From NCBI GenBank assembly GCA_938008435.1, contig CALLKK010000017.1:124001-188000 (forward strand): a stretch of 64,000 nucleotides of DNA. Direction: 5' to 3'. This DNA comes from an uncultured Steroidobacter sp. (GTDB lineage: Bacteria; Pseudomonadota; Gammaproteobacteria; Steroidobacterales; Steroidobacteraceae). Shown here piece by piece: positions 1 to 9,424 of this stretch. The notes below the pieces were generated by a model. It searched no databases, was not told where the DNA came from, and saw only the letters and a list, made by a program, of their open reading frames with translations. Positions within the stretch are counted from its first letter, which is position 1. Each line of letters opens with the position of its first letter. Both the position numbers and the translations under genes were made by a program.

Positions 1-710
1 CGGCGAGCCTTCAGCCTGTGGCAGCGCAGACCGCACCTGAGCCGCCGCCCGGCCCTTCGGCACGCGACATCGCCGAGATCCTCGAGGCGCATGCCGATGA
101 GACCAACACCGAAGCCGCTTTTGGCGAGCTGTTTGCGCTGTGGGGCGGCCATTTCGATCCCGCCAATGGCCGACCGTGCGATCAAGCGCTCGCGCAAGGA
201 CTCGAGTGCGTGTATCAGCAAGGCTCCTGGGGACAGCTGCGCACCCTGAACCGCCCCGCGATCCTGACGCTCGTCGACGATGCAGGCGATGCGCATCAGC
301 TCGTCGTGAAAGCTCTCGACAGCGAGACCGCGCGCATCAAGCTGCCGTCGGCGGAATTCGCGGTACCGATCGCCTCCATTTCGCGCCTGTGGTTCGGCGA
401 TTATCTCGTCTTGTGGCGGCCGCACGTGGCGGCTCCGCGGGCGCTGTCTGCAGGCATGCAAGGCGAAGGCGTACGCTGGCTGCGTCAGAGGCTCAACACG
501 CTGCAAGGCCGGCCCGCAGACGAAGAGGTCAGCGACTACTACGACCAAGAGCTCGTACGCATGGTGGAAGAGTTTCAACGCCGCTATCGCTTGCGCGTCG
601 ACGGCATTGCCGGCGTGCAGACCCAGATCGTGCTCGATGCGCTCGCCAATTCGCCCGGCGCGCCGCTGCTGGTCGCACAAGACGGCACGAATACGGGAGC
701 GTCCGGATGA
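1..710 (+). CDS. gspA: GspA/ExeA-type secretion ATPase, C-terminal part (5' cut by window edge)
   Basis: The reading frame is open to the left edge, so only about the last 235 residues are present. The visible part has a mixed beta region followed near its end by a peptidoglycan-binding domain (GMQGEGVRWLRQRLN, then VDGIAGVQTQ), the arrangement found at the C-terminus of ExeA/GspA. In that family an AAA ATPase domain, here off the window, is joined to a periplasmic peptidoglycan-binding domain that helps insert the type II secretion secretin. The stop codon overlaps the start of gspB in ATGA, which supports the pairing. The ATPase half cannot be verified here. Confidence 0.85.
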   Translation, partial: ASLQPVAAQTAPEPPPGPSARDIAEILEAHADETNTEAAFGELFALWGGHFDPANGRPCDQALAQGLECVYQQGSWGQLRTLNRPAILTLVDDAGDAHQLVVKALDSETARIKLPSAEFAVPIASISRLWFGDYLVLWRPHVAAPRALSAGMQGEGVRWLRQRLNTLQGRPADEEVSDYYDQELVRMVEEFQRRYRLRVDGIAGVQTQIVLDALANSPGAPLLVAQDGTNTGASG

Positions 711-1474
711 GCTTCATTCTGGAAGCCCTGAAGAAATCCGAGAACGAGCGGCAACGCACCGTCGGACCGTCGCTCGCCGACGTGCCGATGCGCCCGCCGC
801 GCGAAGAAAAACCCTGGTGGGCCATCGCGCTCGGCATATTGTTGCTCGCCAATCTGCTGGTGCTGCTCGTCGTGCTGATCCGCGGCGGCCTGCGCGAGAC
901 ACCGCCCGCACCGCAGCCGGTCAGCACTGCTGCACCGGCGCCGCAACCAGCGCCCGCTCCCACCATTCAAAGCGCGCCCGTCGCGACTCCGCCCGCGCAA
1001 ACCGCCACGCCGGCGCTTGCTCGGCCTGAGCGCCTGCGCTCGAGCCCTGCCGTGCGCTCACTGGCGGACGAGGCGGCATCTGCAACAGTTGATGCGGATC
1101 CCTACGAGACCGAGCAACCGCCGCCGCAGCTCGCGGCCGCCGCGCGCGTGCCGGAAGGCCCCTCGATCGTGCGTCCGCTCGAACAAAACCATCGGACGGG
1201 CGCCTTTGTGTCGCCCCGTCCGGCGCCCGCCGCCGAGCCGCGCGAGGCGCTGCCGACCCTGCAGGATCTCTTGGCAAGCGGCGCACAGCTACCCGACCTG
1301 CACGTCGACATCCACGTGCACTCGCCCGTACCGGCCCAGCGCTTCGTCTTCGTGAACATGCGCAAGTACGTCGAGGGAGAGACGCTCGCCGAAGGCCCGC
1401 TCGTCGAGCGCATCACGAGCGACGGCGTCGTGCTCAACCATCGCGGCACGCGTTTCCTGCTACCGCGCCCCTAA
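707..1474 (+). CDS. gspB: General secretion pathway protein B (GspB/ExeB-like)
   Basis: This 255-residue protein begins with the conserved MSFILEALKKSENERQR segment typical of GspB. It has one membrane helix at about residues 36-58, a long Pro/Ala-rich periplasmic linker, and a small C-terminal T2SB-like domain (LHVHSPVPAQRFVFVNMRKY region). GspB pairs with GspA to assemble the outer-membrane secretin of type II secretion. The ATG at 707 overlaps the gspA stop by four bases, which implies translational coupling. Other gsp genes are not in the window. Confidence 0.88.
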   Translation: MSFILEALKKSENERQRTVGPSLADVPMRPPREEKPWWAIALGILLLANLLVLLVVLIRGGLRETPPAPQPVSTAAPAPQPAPAPTIQSAPVATPPAQTATPALARPERLRSSPAVRSLADEAASATVDADPYETEQPPPQLAAAARVPEGPSIVRPLEQNHRTGAFVSPRPAPAAEPREALPTLQDLLASGAQLPDLHVDIHVHSPVPAQRFVFVNMRKYVEGETLAEGPLVERITSDGVVLNHRGTRFLLPRP

Positions 1475-1493
1475 CCGTCCCTCCCCGATTCCT

Positions 1494-1513
1494 GCGGCGC
1501 GTCGCTGCGCCGC
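1494..1513 (+). terminator. Hairpin downstream of gspB (no U-tract)
   Basis: A perfect 7-bp GC stem (GCGGCGC / GCGCCGC) with a 6-nt loop starts 20 nt after the gspB stop. There is no T-run after it, so it may stabilise the 3' end or act as a weak terminator. Confidence 0.35.
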
Positions 1514-1582
1514 CGCCTCCGCGCTCGCGAGCTCACGGGCCGCACATTGCCCCTCATTCTCTCGTTGTACGTTCATCTAATT

Positions 1583-1599
1583 GTTGACACAACGTCAAC
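1583..1599 (+). promoter_or_regulatory. Probable TetR operator overlapping a -35 box
   Basis: A perfect inverted repeat, GTTGAC-N5-GTCAAC, lies 20 bp upstream of the tetR start. Its left arm contains TTGACA (1584-1589), a consensus -35 box, with a weak -10 (TAGGCT, 1608-1613) 18 bp downstream. Position and symmetry suggest autorepression by the adjacent TetR-family protein. A related dyad precedes the efflux genes at 2293. Confidence 0.6.
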
Positions 1600-1619
1600 G
1601 CGCTCGCTAGGCTGTTCCC

Positions 1620-2276
1620 ATGTCGTCGTACATCACCGAAAGACGCCAGGAAGAAAAGGATAGGCGCCGAACCGAAATCATCGACGCCGCCGAGGCGCTC
1701 TACAGAGAGCTCGGCTGGGATGCCGTCACCATGGAAAGCGTCGCCAAGCGCGCCCGCCTGAGCCGCGCGCTCGTCTACGTGTACTTCAAGGACAAGCAGG
1801 ATTTGCTGTTCGGCATCTCGGTGCGTGCAGTCGAGACGCTACGGCAGCGCTTCGAAGAAGCAAGCCAGCGCAGCAAGACCGGCATCGAGAAGATCACCGC
1901 GATCGGCCGCGCGTACATGGCGTTCGCGCAGGAATTTCCGCACTTCTTCGATGCCTGCGCGCGCCTCGAAATGCACGTGCCCGAGCCGGGCGCGCCGCCG
2001 AGCGAGCTCGAGCTTGCCTGCCGCGAGATCGGCCGGCGTGTGCACGACGTCGTCGTCGCAGCGCTTCGGCACGGCCAGGAGGACGGCACCATTCGCCAGG
2101 ACCTCGGCGATCTGCAGGTTACTTCGCGCGTGCTCTGGGGCTTTACGCACGGAATCATCCAGATCGCGATCACCAAGGCACAGCCGCTCGCCCAGGTAGG
2201 CATCAGCATCTCGCAGCTCACGCAGCACGCGATCGACCTGATCACGAGCATGCTCGTGCCGCGCGCGACACGCTGA
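1620..2276 (+). CDS. TetR/AcrR-family transcriptional regulator
   Basis: The protein has 218 residues. The N-terminal third is a TetR helix-turn-helix: RRTEIIDAAEALYRELGWD, then VTMESVAKRARLS and ALVYVYFKDKQDLLF. The rest is a helical ligand-binding and dimerisation domain with no recognisable specificity. It sits directly upstream of, and codirectional with, a TolC-MFP-RND operon, so it is probably that operon's local repressor. Dyads at 1583-1599 and 2293-2307 are plausible binding sites. The ligand is unknown. Confidence 0.85.
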   Translation: MSSYITERRQEEKDRRRTEIIDAAEALYRELGWDAVTMESVAKRARLSRALVYVYFKDKQDLLFGISVRAVETLRQRFEEASQRSKTGIEKITAIGRAYMAFAQEFPHFFDACARLEMHVPEPGAPPSELELACREIGRRVHDVVVAALRHGQEDGTIRQDLGDLQVTSRVLWGFTHGIIQIAITKAQPLAQVGISISQLTQHAIDLITSMLVPRATR

Positions 2277-2292
2277 TTTTCTGGCATCGACT

Positions 2293-2307
2293 TTGACAAA
2301 TGTCTAA
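2293..2307 (+). promoter_or_regulatory. Possible second TetR operator upstream of efflux operon
   Basis: The near-palindrome TTGACAAATGTCTAA shares its TTGAC...GTC half-sites with the dyad upstream of tetR and lies 44 bp before the outer-membrane factor gene. It contains a TTGACA -35 box. No convincing -10 box was identified. Confidence 0.4.
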
Positions 2308-2350
2308 CGATTGAACACTTGACCACTTCACCAGACGAGAGACGCAACGT

Positions 2351-3787
2351 ATGGATCGCTACCGCGCTAGACGACAGCCCGCCCGCTCGCGCTTCGTCCT
2401 CGTCGGTCTCATGGCGCTGGCCTTCGGCTCCGCCGCCGGCGCCGAGGAGGCGTTCGACACGCTCATCGAGCGGTACGTCGCGGAAGGCTTGGTGAGCAAT
2501 CTCGCGCTCAAGAGCGAAGCGCTCGAAGTGGAGAAAGCCGCACAGGCGTTGAGCGAAGCGCGCGCACGGTTCTTTCCCGAAGTCAGCATCGAAGCGCGCT
2601 ACTCGCGCGCCGAAGGCGGGCGCAAGATCGACTTTCCGATCGGCGATGCGCTCAATCCCGTTTACTCCACCTTGAACGAAATGCTGATCGCGCAAGGTCA
2701 GGAGCCGCGCTTCCCGCAGTTGGAGAACGAGACCGTCCCCTTCCTGCGCGAACGCGAGCAGGACACGCGCATCATCGTGCGCCAGCCGTTGTATGCGCCG
2801 GCGATTCCCGCGGCAGTGCGCGCCCAGCGCGCGCTGCTCGACGCCAGCAGCTATCGCCGCATGGCGATCGCACGCGCGCTTCGGCGCGACATCACGCTCG
2901 CCTACATCGACTGGCTCAAGGCGCGTAACGGCGTCGAGATCGTAGCAGCGAGCGAAGCACTGCTCGCCGAAAACTTGCGCGTGAACGAGAGCCTGTTTCG
3001 CAACGGCAAGATCACCGAGGATCAGGTGCTGCGTGCACGCGCCGAGCTGCTCGCCGTGACTCAGCAAAAGCGCGAGATGGAAACGCTCGCGACGCAAGCG
3101 CAGAGCTACTTCAACTTCCTGTTGAATCGCGACCTCACCGCCGCGATCGAGCCCAGCGACGCGCCTGCCGACCTGACCGAACGCGACACGGCGCTCGAGC
3201 AGCTCTGGTCGATTGCGCTCGCTCGGCGCCCGGAGATCGCCCAGCTCGAACAGTTGCGCGAAGCGAGCGCCCAACAAGTTCGCATCGAGCGCCATCGCAA
3301 ATGGCCCACCTTATCGCTCGGCATCGACGCCGGCACGCAGGGCGAGCGCTATCGCGTCGGCGACGGCTACAACTTCGGCATCGTCTCGCTCGTGTTCACG
3401 TGGCGCTTGTTCGACGGCGGCGCCGATGCGGCACGTCTCGCACAAGCCCGTGCCGCCGAACGACAGCTGGTACTGCGCGAGGAAGAGCTCGCCCAACAGA
3501 TTCGTCTCGAAGTCCAGCAGGCTTACGACCGCTTGCAGACAGCGCGCGCTTCGCTCGCCACTGCACAAGCACGCGCCGAGGCGGCCCGCGCCGCGTTTCG
3601 CATCGCCAGTCGCAAGCGCGACGAAGGCGTCATCAATCAGGTCGAATTCATCGACGCTCGCAGCGCCCTGACGAGCGCCGAGATCAATCTCGTCACCACG
3701 CGTTTCGATGTGCTCGCGCGCCGCGCCGAGCTCGAATACGCCACCTCGAGCGGCGATCTGCCGATCGATCCCATGCAAGGAGCTTGA
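2351..3787 (+). CDS. TolC-family outer membrane efflux protein
   Basis: This 478-residue protein has an N-terminal signal region (hydrophobic stretch about residues 17-31 ending in AGAEEAF). Two outer membrane efflux (OEP) repeats follow, rich in long amphipathic helices such as YIDWLKARNGVEIVAASEA and the helical C-terminal half. Members trimerise into the outer-membrane channel of tripartite efflux pumps. It is the first gene of an operon with an adaptor (3 nt downstream) and an RND pump, so it is probably their dedicated exit duct. The start was chosen for the signal sequence. Confidence 0.88.
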   Translation: MDRYRARRQPARSRFVLVGLMALAFGSAAGAEEAFDTLIERYVAEGLVSNLALKSEALEVEKAAQALSEARARFFPEVSIEARYSRAEGGRKIDFPIGDALNPVYSTLNEMLIAQGQEPRFPQLENETVPFLREREQDTRIIVRQPLYAPAIPAAVRAQRALLDASSYRRMAIARALRRDITLAYIDWLKARNGVEIVAASEALLAENLRVNESLFRNGKITEDQVLRARAELLAVTQQKREMETLATQAQSYFNFLLNRDLTAAIEPSDAPADLTERDTALEQLWSIALARRPEIAQLEQLREASAQQVRIERHRKWPTLSLGIDAGTQGERYRVGDGYNFGIVSLVFTWRLFDGGADAARLAQARAAERQLVLREEELAQQIRLEVQQAYDRLQTARASLATAQARAEAARAAFRIASRKRDEGVINQVEFIDARSALTSAEINLVTTRFDVLARRAELEYATSSGDLPIDPMQGA

Positions 3788-3790
3788 GCC

Positions 3791-4852
3791 ATGCGCCCGC
3801 TCGTTGGAATCACCGTACTCGCCGCAGCGCTCTGCATCAGCGCCTGCACCGACGTTGCCGAGGAACCGTCGCGCTCCGGCACGCCGGTGCGCGTCGCCGC
3901 AGCGACGAGCGGTCCCGGCGCACCGCCGATCCGCACGAACGGCCTGCTCGCCAACAAGGATGAAATGCGCTTGTCGTTCAAGGTCGGCGGCGTCATCAAG
4001 CACATCGCCGTTCAAGCGGGCGAGCGCGTGCGCCGCGGCCAGAAGCTCGCCGAAATCGAACTCACCGAAGTCGAAGCGCAGGTCGAGCAAGCACGCCAAG
4101 CGCACCAGAAAGCCAAGCGCGATCTCGAACGCGGCGAGCGGCTCTATCGCGATCAAGTCATCAGTCTCGAACAGCTCGAGGATTTGCGTACGCAGGCTGC
4201 GGTCGCCGCTGCGGCGCTGCGCGCTGCGGAGTTCAATCGCAGCTATGCCGCGATCATTGCGCCGCATGACGGCACGATCCTGCGCCGTCTGGCCGAAGAG
4301 CGCGAGCTCGTCGCTGCCGGCGCGCCCGTGCTCGTGCTCGGCGCGACCGACACGGGATTCGTGGTACGCACCGGCCTCGCCGATCGCGAGGTCGTGCAAG
4401 TAAACATCGGCGATCGCGTCGAGGTGCGACTCGATGCGCTGCCCGGCAAGGTGCTACCCGCCACCGTCAGCGAGATCGCGAGCGCCGCCGATCCGACGAG
4501 CGGGCTGTTCGTCATCGAAGCCGAGATCGAGCCCACCGAGTTGCCGCTCAAGAGCGGTCTCGTCGCCAAGCTCACCATCCTGCCGCAGGCCGCCGCGCAA
4601 TCGGCCAAGGTTTACGTGCCGATCGCCGCCATCGTCGAGGGCGAAGGCCGACGCGCGAGCGTCTTCGTGCCGGTCGACGGACGCGCGCAGCGCCGCGAGG
4701 TGCAAGTGGCTTTCATCGAAGGCGATCGAGTGGCGCTTGCGAGCGGACTTTCCGCCGGCGATCAAGTCATCACCGACGGCGCGCTGTATCTCGAAGCCGA
4801 CGAGCCGATCGAAATCGTTACGGACACGGATCCATCCGCCGAACGCGGCTGA
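3791..4852 (+). CDS. RND efflux periplasmic adaptor (membrane fusion protein), lipoprotein
   Basis: The 353-residue protein begins with a lipoprotein signal (VLAAALCISAC, lipid-attachment Cys at about residue 18). It then shows the adaptor pattern: a biotinyl-lipoyl half (IKHIAVQAGERVRRGQKLAEIE), a coiled-coil hairpin at about 80-125, the second lipoyl half (IIAPHDGTILRRLAEERELV), and beta-barrel and membrane-proximal domains. It would link the TolC-like channel to the RND pump encoded on either side. The substrate cannot be read from the sequence. Confidence 0.88.
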   Translation: MRPLVGITVLAAALCISACTDVAEEPSRSGTPVRVAAATSGPGAPPIRTNGLLANKDEMRLSFKVGGVIKHIAVQAGERVRRGQKLAEIELTEVEAQVEQARQAHQKAKRDLERGERLYRDQVISLEQLEDLRTQAAVAAAALRAAEFNRSYAAIIAPHDGTILRRLAEERELVAAGAPVLVLGATDTGFVVRTGLADREVVQVNIGDRVEVRLDALPGKVLPATVSEIASAADPTSGLFVIEAEIEPTELPLKSGLVAKLTILPQAAAQSAKVYVPIAAIVEGEGRRASVFVPVDGRAQRREVQVAFIEGDRVALASGLSAGDQVITDGALYLEADEPIEIVTDTDPSAERG

Positions 4853-4887
4853 GATCGTCGCAACCCACTCAAGGCTGAGGATTCGAC

Positions 4888-7800
4888 ATGCGCCTGCTCG
4901 AGTTTCCGGTACGCCGCTACCAGTTCACGCTCGTGGCCTTCCTGTGCCTGGTAGTGATGGGTTGGTTCGCGTTCGCGAATGTGCCGCGCGAAGAAGATCC
5001 GTTCTTCAAGATTCCCGCGTTCTTCATCACGACGATCTATCCCGGCGCGGATCCCAAGGACCTCGAACGCCTCGTCGTCAAGCCGATCGAGGATCGGCTG
5101 GCCGAGCTGGATGACGTCAAGACGATCGAGACCACCATCAGCGACGGCGTTGCGTTCATCGCAATCGAGTTCCTCGCCTTCGCCGATCCCGACAAGAAGT
5201 ACGACGAGGTCACGCGCGAGGTGAACGCACTGCGGCCCGAGCTGCCGCAGGACGTGGCGATGCTCGAGATTCGCAAGATCAGTCCCGGGCTCGTCAATAT
5301 CGTGCAGCTCGCGCTGGTCTCGGAAGATGCCTCCTATCGCGAGCTCGAAGACTATGCGCGCGAGCTCAAGGACACGCTGAAGACGGTCGACGGCGTGCGC
5401 AACTCGGAGATCTGGGCCATTCCGCAGCGCGAGCTGCGCGTCGAGGTCGACGTCAAACGCATGGCCGAGCTCGGCGTCGCGCCGGCGCAAGTCATCGCCG
5501 CCATCCAAAGCGAAAACGCCAACATTCCCGCCGGCATCGTCGACTTGGGTCCGCGCAGCTTCAGCTTGAAGACCTCGGGCAGCTATACCTCGCTCGATCA
5601 GGTGCGCGAGACGGTCGTCGCCGCGCACGAAGGCCGCATCGTGCGCGTACGCGATCTTGCCGACGTGCGCTGGGCCTCCGCACCGTGGAGCTACGTCGGT
5701 CGCTTCAACGGCAAGCGCGCCGTGTTCGTCACCGCCAATCAGAAGGAAGGCTACAACATCATCAAGGTGCGCCAGGCGATCGATGAAGCGATCAAGCGCT
5801 TCGAAGCTGGGCTGCCGAATCGCATCGAGCTGCACCTGGGCTTCGACCAGTCGCGCAATGTCAACGCGCGTCTGTCGCGCCTGTACACCGACTTCAGCAT
5901 CGCGGTGTCGCTGGTCATGCTGACGCTACTGCCACTCGGCTGGCGCGCCGCCGGCATCGTGATGATCTCGATCCCGTTGTCGCTCGCCTGCGGCCTTGCG
6001 GTGCTGTACGCGCTCGGCTACTCGCTCAATCAGCTCTCGATCGCAGGCTTCGTCGTCGCGCTCGGTCTGCTCGTCGACGACTCGATCGTCGTCACCGAGA
6101 ACATCGCCCGGCATCTGCGCAGCGGGCTGTCGCGCACGCAGGCTGCCTTGGCGGGAACGCGGCAGATCTTCGTCGCCATTCTCGGCTGCACCGCCACGCT
6201 CATTTTCGCCTTCGTGCCGCTGCTCGCACTGCCGGGCACGCCGGGCAAGTTCATCCGCGTGCTGCCCTTGACCGTCGTCGCGACGATCGTGGGCTCGCTC
6301 CTGATCGCGCTCTTCATCATTCCCTTCCTTGCCAGCCGCGTCCTGAAAGAAAAAGAAGACGAACGAGGCAACGCGATCCTGCAGCGCGTGATGGGTGCGA
6401 TTCATCGCTACTACCGGCCGGCGCTGCACTATTGCCTGGCGCGCCCGAAACGCACCGCGGTCATTGCGATCGGCGGCTCGCTGCTCATCTCGGCGCTGAT
6501 CGTCCCGATCATCGGCAGCAGCCTGTTCCCCAAGGCCGATACGCCGCAGTTCCTGATCTCGATCGAAGCACCGAACGGCACCAGCCTGGCCGAGACCGAC
6601 CGTGCGCTGCGTTTCGTCGAAGCGCAGCTGGCGAAGATGCCGGAAGTGCAGAACTGGTTCTCGAATCTCGGACACGGCAATCCGCAGATCTACTACAACC
6701 ACATCATGCGCAACGACGCGACGAACTACGCGGAAGTGTTCGTGCAGCTCAAGGAGTACGACACGCGGACGACGCCGGCGCGACTCGATGAGCTGCGCAA
6801 AGTGCTGGATCGCTATCCGAACGCGCGCATTTACGTGAAGGAATTCGAGAACGGCCCGCCGATCACGGCTCCGATCGCAGTGCGCGTCATCGGCCGTGAC
6901 TTGGACGTCATCGAAGAGCTCGCCGCCAAAGTCGAAAAGCTCATCGAAGAGACGCCGGGTACGCGCGATGTGCTCAATCCGCTCAAGGTTTCGCGCACGA
7001 ACCTGCGGCTCGCCGTCGACTCGCAGAAAGCGAGCCTGCTCGGCGTGCCGACGGTCGAAGTCGACCGCGCTGTGCGCTTGTCCGTATCCGGCATTCCCGC
7101 CGGCACATTCAAGGACGCAAGCGGCGAGCAGTACGACATCGTCGTGCGCACGCCGGTCGGCGTGCGCGCCGACCTAGACACCCTGAACGAAGTGCGCGTA
7201 CCGACGCTCACCGGTGCGACGCTTCCGCTCTCGCAGCTCGCCACGCTCGAGTTCGAGAAGGCGCCGACGCAGATTCAGCGCTACAACCGCGAGCGCGCCG
7301 TCACGATCGACGCCGAAGTCGAGCGCGGCTACAACACGGCGAAAGTCACTGCTGCCGTCGTGGAACGGCTCAACAAGATGGAGTGGCCGCGCGGCTACCG
7401 CTACGTCCTCGGCGGCGAGGCGCAGTCGAGCGCCGAGTCGTTCGGCGGCATCGGCACTGCGATCATCGTCGCCCTGTTCGGCATCTTCGCGATCCTGGTG
7501 CTCGAGTTCGGCAGCTTCAAATCGACGCTCATCGTGCTCACCGTCGTGCCGCTCGGCATCCTCGGCGGCATCGTCATGCTGCTCCTGACCGGCAATTCGA
7601 TCTCGTTCACCGCGAGCATCGGCTTCATCGCGCTCATCGGCATCGAGATCAAGAACTCGATCCTGCTCGTCGACTTCACGAATCAGCTGCGCGAGCAAGG
7701 CGTGCCGCTCGACGAGGCGATCGAGCGAGCCGGCGAAGTGCGCTTCCTGCCGATTCTGTTGACGTCGGCCACGGCCATCGGCGGCCTGCTGCCGCTGGCG

Positions 7801-7983
7801 CTCCAGAACAGCGGCCTGTACTCGCCGATGGCGTGGGTCATCATCGGCGGCTTGATTTCCTCGACCTTGCTGTCGCGGCTCGTCACGCCGGTGATGTACA
7901 AGCTGATTCCGCCCGCCATCGAAGCGAATTTGCGCGAGCCAGAAACGGCAGGCGCTGCGTCATTGGCGCCGAACGCGGGCTGA
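4888..7983 (+). CDS. RND-family efflux transporter permease
   Basis: A 1031-residue inner-membrane pump with the duplicated RND architecture: TM1 near residue 12-30, a large periplasmic loop, TM2-6 at about 335-480, TM7 at about 515-535, a second large loop, and TM8-12 at about 855-1010. TM4 carries the proton-relay acidic pair in GLLVDDSIVVTENIARHL. Length and motifs fit the AcrB/HAE1 superfamily, closest in style to the short drug or solvent pumps. It is the last gene of the TetR-linked operon and is followed by a long hairpin at 8012-8047. The substrate is unknown. Confidence 0.9.
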   Translation: MRLLEFPVRRYQFTLVAFLCLVVMGWFAFANVPREEDPFFKIPAFFITTIYPGADPKDLERLVVKPIEDRLAELDDVKTIETTISDGVAFIAIEFLAFADPDKKYDEVTREVNALRPELPQDVAMLEIRKISPGLVNIVQLALVSEDASYRELEDYARELKDTLKTVDGVRNSEIWAIPQRELRVEVDVKRMAELGVAPAQVIAAIQSENANIPAGIVDLGPRSFSLKTSGSYTSLDQVRETVVAAHEGRIVRVRDLADVRWASAPWSYVGRFNGKRAVFVTANQKEGYNIIKVRQAIDEAIKRFEAGLPNRIELHLGFDQSRNVNARLSRLYTDFSIAVSLVMLTLLPLGWRAAGIVMISIPLSLACGLAVLYALGYSLNQLSIAGFVVALGLLVDDSIVVTENIARHLRSGLSRTQAALAGTRQIFVAILGCTATLIFAFVPLLALPGTPGKFIRVLPLTVVATIVGSLLIALFIIPFLASRVLKEKEDERGNAILQRVMGAIHRYYRPALHYCLARPKRTAVIAIGGSLLISALIVPIIGSSLFPKADTPQFLISIEAPNGTSLAETDRALRFVEAQLAKMPEVQNWFSNLGHGNPQIYYNHIMRNDATNYAEVFVQLKEYDTRTTPARLDELRKVLDRYPNARIYVKEFENGPPITAPIAVRVIGRDLDVIEELAAKVEKLIEETPGTRDVLNPLKVSRTNLRLAVDSQKASLLGVPTVEVDRAVRLSVSGIPAGTFKDASGEQYDIVVRTPVGVRADLDTLNEVRVPTLTGATLPLSQLATLEFEKAPTQIQRYNRERAVTIDAEVERGYNTAKVTAAVVERLNKMEWPRGYRYVLGGEAQSSAESFGGIGTAIIVALFGIFAILVLEFGSFKSTLIVLTVVPLGILGGIVMLLLTGNSISFTASIGFIALIGIEIKNSILLVDFTNQLREQGVPLDEAIERAGEVRFLPILLTSATAIGGLLPLALQNSGLYSPMAWVIIGGLISSTLLSRLVTPVMYKLIPPAIEANLREPETAGAASLAPNAG

Positions 7984-8011
7984 GCCGCTCGGCCGCGCAC
8001 CGCGAGTCGCC

Positions 8012-8047
8012 GGCGCGCAGCGCAAGGTGTAACCTTCGCTGCGCGCC
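8012..8047 (+). terminator. Long 3' hairpin after the RND operon (no U-tract)
   Basis: An 11-bp GC stem (GGCGCGCAGCG / CGCTGCGCGCC), one bulged C, and a further 5-bp stem (AAGGT / ACCTT) close a 3-nt loop, beginning 28 nt after the pump stop codon. No T-run follows. It probably marks the transcript end or protects it. Confidence 0.55.
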
Positions 8048-8071
8048 ATCGCCAACCACGCACTCGCCGCC

Positions 8072-9202
8072 ATGCACCTCGAAACGCTTTCCGTCCACGT
8101 CGGCCGCGACATCGAGCCGGGCGCCGGCGACGTCGCACCCGCCATTCATCTTTCAACGACGTTCGAGCGCGACGCCGACGGCCGCTTCTCGCGCGGCTAT
8201 TCGTACGCTCGCCCGGACAATCCGAATCGCCGCGCCCTCGAGCAATGTCTCGCGGCGCTCGAAGGCGGCGCCGAGGCCATGACGTATGCCTCCGGTTCGG
8301 CTGCATCGTTCGCCGTGTTCAGCCTGCTGCGTCCCGGCGATCACGTCGTCGCGCCGATCGAGGCGTATCACGGCACGAGCCAACAGCTGCGCGACCTGTG
8401 CTCCGGGTTCGGTGTACGCGTCACCTTCGCAGACCTGACGGACACGGCCGCGGCACGTGCGGCGCTCACTGCGCAGACACGTTTGGTGTGGATCGAAACT
8501 CCGTCCAATCCGATGCTCAATCTCACCGACATCGAAGCGGTCGCTGCGATGGCGCACGAGCACGGCGCCATCGTCTGCTGCGACAACACCTTCGCGACAC
8601 CGGTGTGGCAACGCCCGTTCGAGCTCGGCGCCGATCTCGTGATGCACTCGAGCACGAAATATTTCGGCGGTCACAGCGATGCGATGGGCGGCGTCGTCAT
8701 TGCGCGCGAGAAAGGCGAGCTATCCGAACGGCTCCGCGAATATCAGGCGCTCGCGGGCGCCGTGCCGTCGCCGTTCGATTGCTGGCTGATTCGCCGCAGC
8801 TTGACCACGCTCGCCTGCCGCGTGCGCACGCAAACCGCCAATGCGCAACGTCTCGCCGAATTCTTGCTCGAACACCCGCGCGTCGAGCGCGTGTTCTATC
8901 CTGGATTGCCGTCGCATCGCCAATACGCGCTGGCGCGCATACAAATGAACGGCGGCTTCGGCGCCGTGCTGTCGTTCTGCGTCGAGGGCGGAGAGACGGA
9001 AGCCTTCGCCGTTGCGGCCCGTACGAAGCTCTTCACTCGCGCCACGAGCTTGGGCGGCGTCGAATCCTTGATCGAGCATCGCGCGTCGATCGAAGGGCCT
9101 CACAGCGTCACCCCACCGAATCTATTGAGACTGTCGGTGGGGCTGGAGCACGCAGACGATCTCATCGCGGACCTCGCAGCCGCGCTCGAGGCACCGACCT
9201 GA
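8072..9202 (+). CDS. Cys/Met-metabolism PLP-dependent enzyme (cystathionine gamma-synthase/lyase family)
   Basis: The 376-residue protein has the hallmarks of the Cys/Met metabolism fold-type I family: YSYARPDNPNRRALE near residue 43, the cofactor-contacting segment TYASGSAASF at about 71-80, and PLP lysine K196 in HSSTKYFGGHSD. Members catalyse gamma-synthase, gamma-lyase, beta-lyase or sulfhydrylase reactions on cysteine or homoserine derivatives, and sequence alone does not separate these. NPN replaces the usual NPT after YxR. No met or cys genes are adjacent, so context does not help. Confidence 0.8.
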   Translation: MHLETLSVHVGRDIEPGAGDVAPAIHLSTTFERDADGRFSRGYSYARPDNPNRRALEQCLAALEGGAEAMTYASGSAASFAVFSLLRPGDHVVAPIEAYHGTSQQLRDLCSGFGVRVTFADLTDTAAARAALTAQTRLVWIETPSNPMLNLTDIEAVAAMAHEHGAIVCCDNTFATPVWQRPFELGADLVMHSSTKYFGGHSDAMGGVVIAREKGELSERLREYQALAGAVPSPFDCWLIRRSLTTLACRVRTQTANAQRLAEFLLEHPRVERVFYPGLPSHRQYALARIQMNGGFGAVLSFCVEGGETEAFAVAARTKLFTRATSLGGVESLIEHRASIEGPHSVTPPNLLRLSVGLEHADDLIADLAAALEAPT

Positions 9203-9238
9203 GATCGGACGCCGCCGCGAGTACGCTCGGTAACCGCG

Positions 9239-9424
9239 CTAGTTCTGCGGTTGCTCCTCGGGCGACCCGTAATAGGTTGTCGTCCCGGAAGCATCGGCCG
9301 CAGTTTCGGCGGCGGGCGGTGGCTCACTCTGCACCGTCTCGGCCTGCTGCGGCTCTTTGCTGCAAGCCATCAATCCCACCGCCAGCGACACCATCCACGC
9401 AATCTGCAGAATGGAAGTCTTCAT
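9239..9424 (-). CDS. Small lipoprotein of unknown function
   Basis: A 61-residue product starting MKTSILQIAWMVSLAVGLMAC, a textbook lipoprotein signal with the lipid-attachment cysteine at residue 21. A short Glu/Gln/Pro-rich tail ending in GSPEEQPQN follows. The start was chosen over an upstream one because GGAGG lies 7 nt before it and the signal begins there. No known domain is visible. It is divergent from the phospholipase D-like gene. Confidence 0.6.
   Translation of the reverse strand: MKTSILQIAWMVSLAVGLMACSKEPQQAETVQSEPPPAAETAADASGTTTYYGSPEEQPQN

Noticed and set aside
1775..3295. Long minus-strand frame across tetR and the TolC-like gene
   Set aside because: It spans two real genes and their intergenic promoter and shows no motif.
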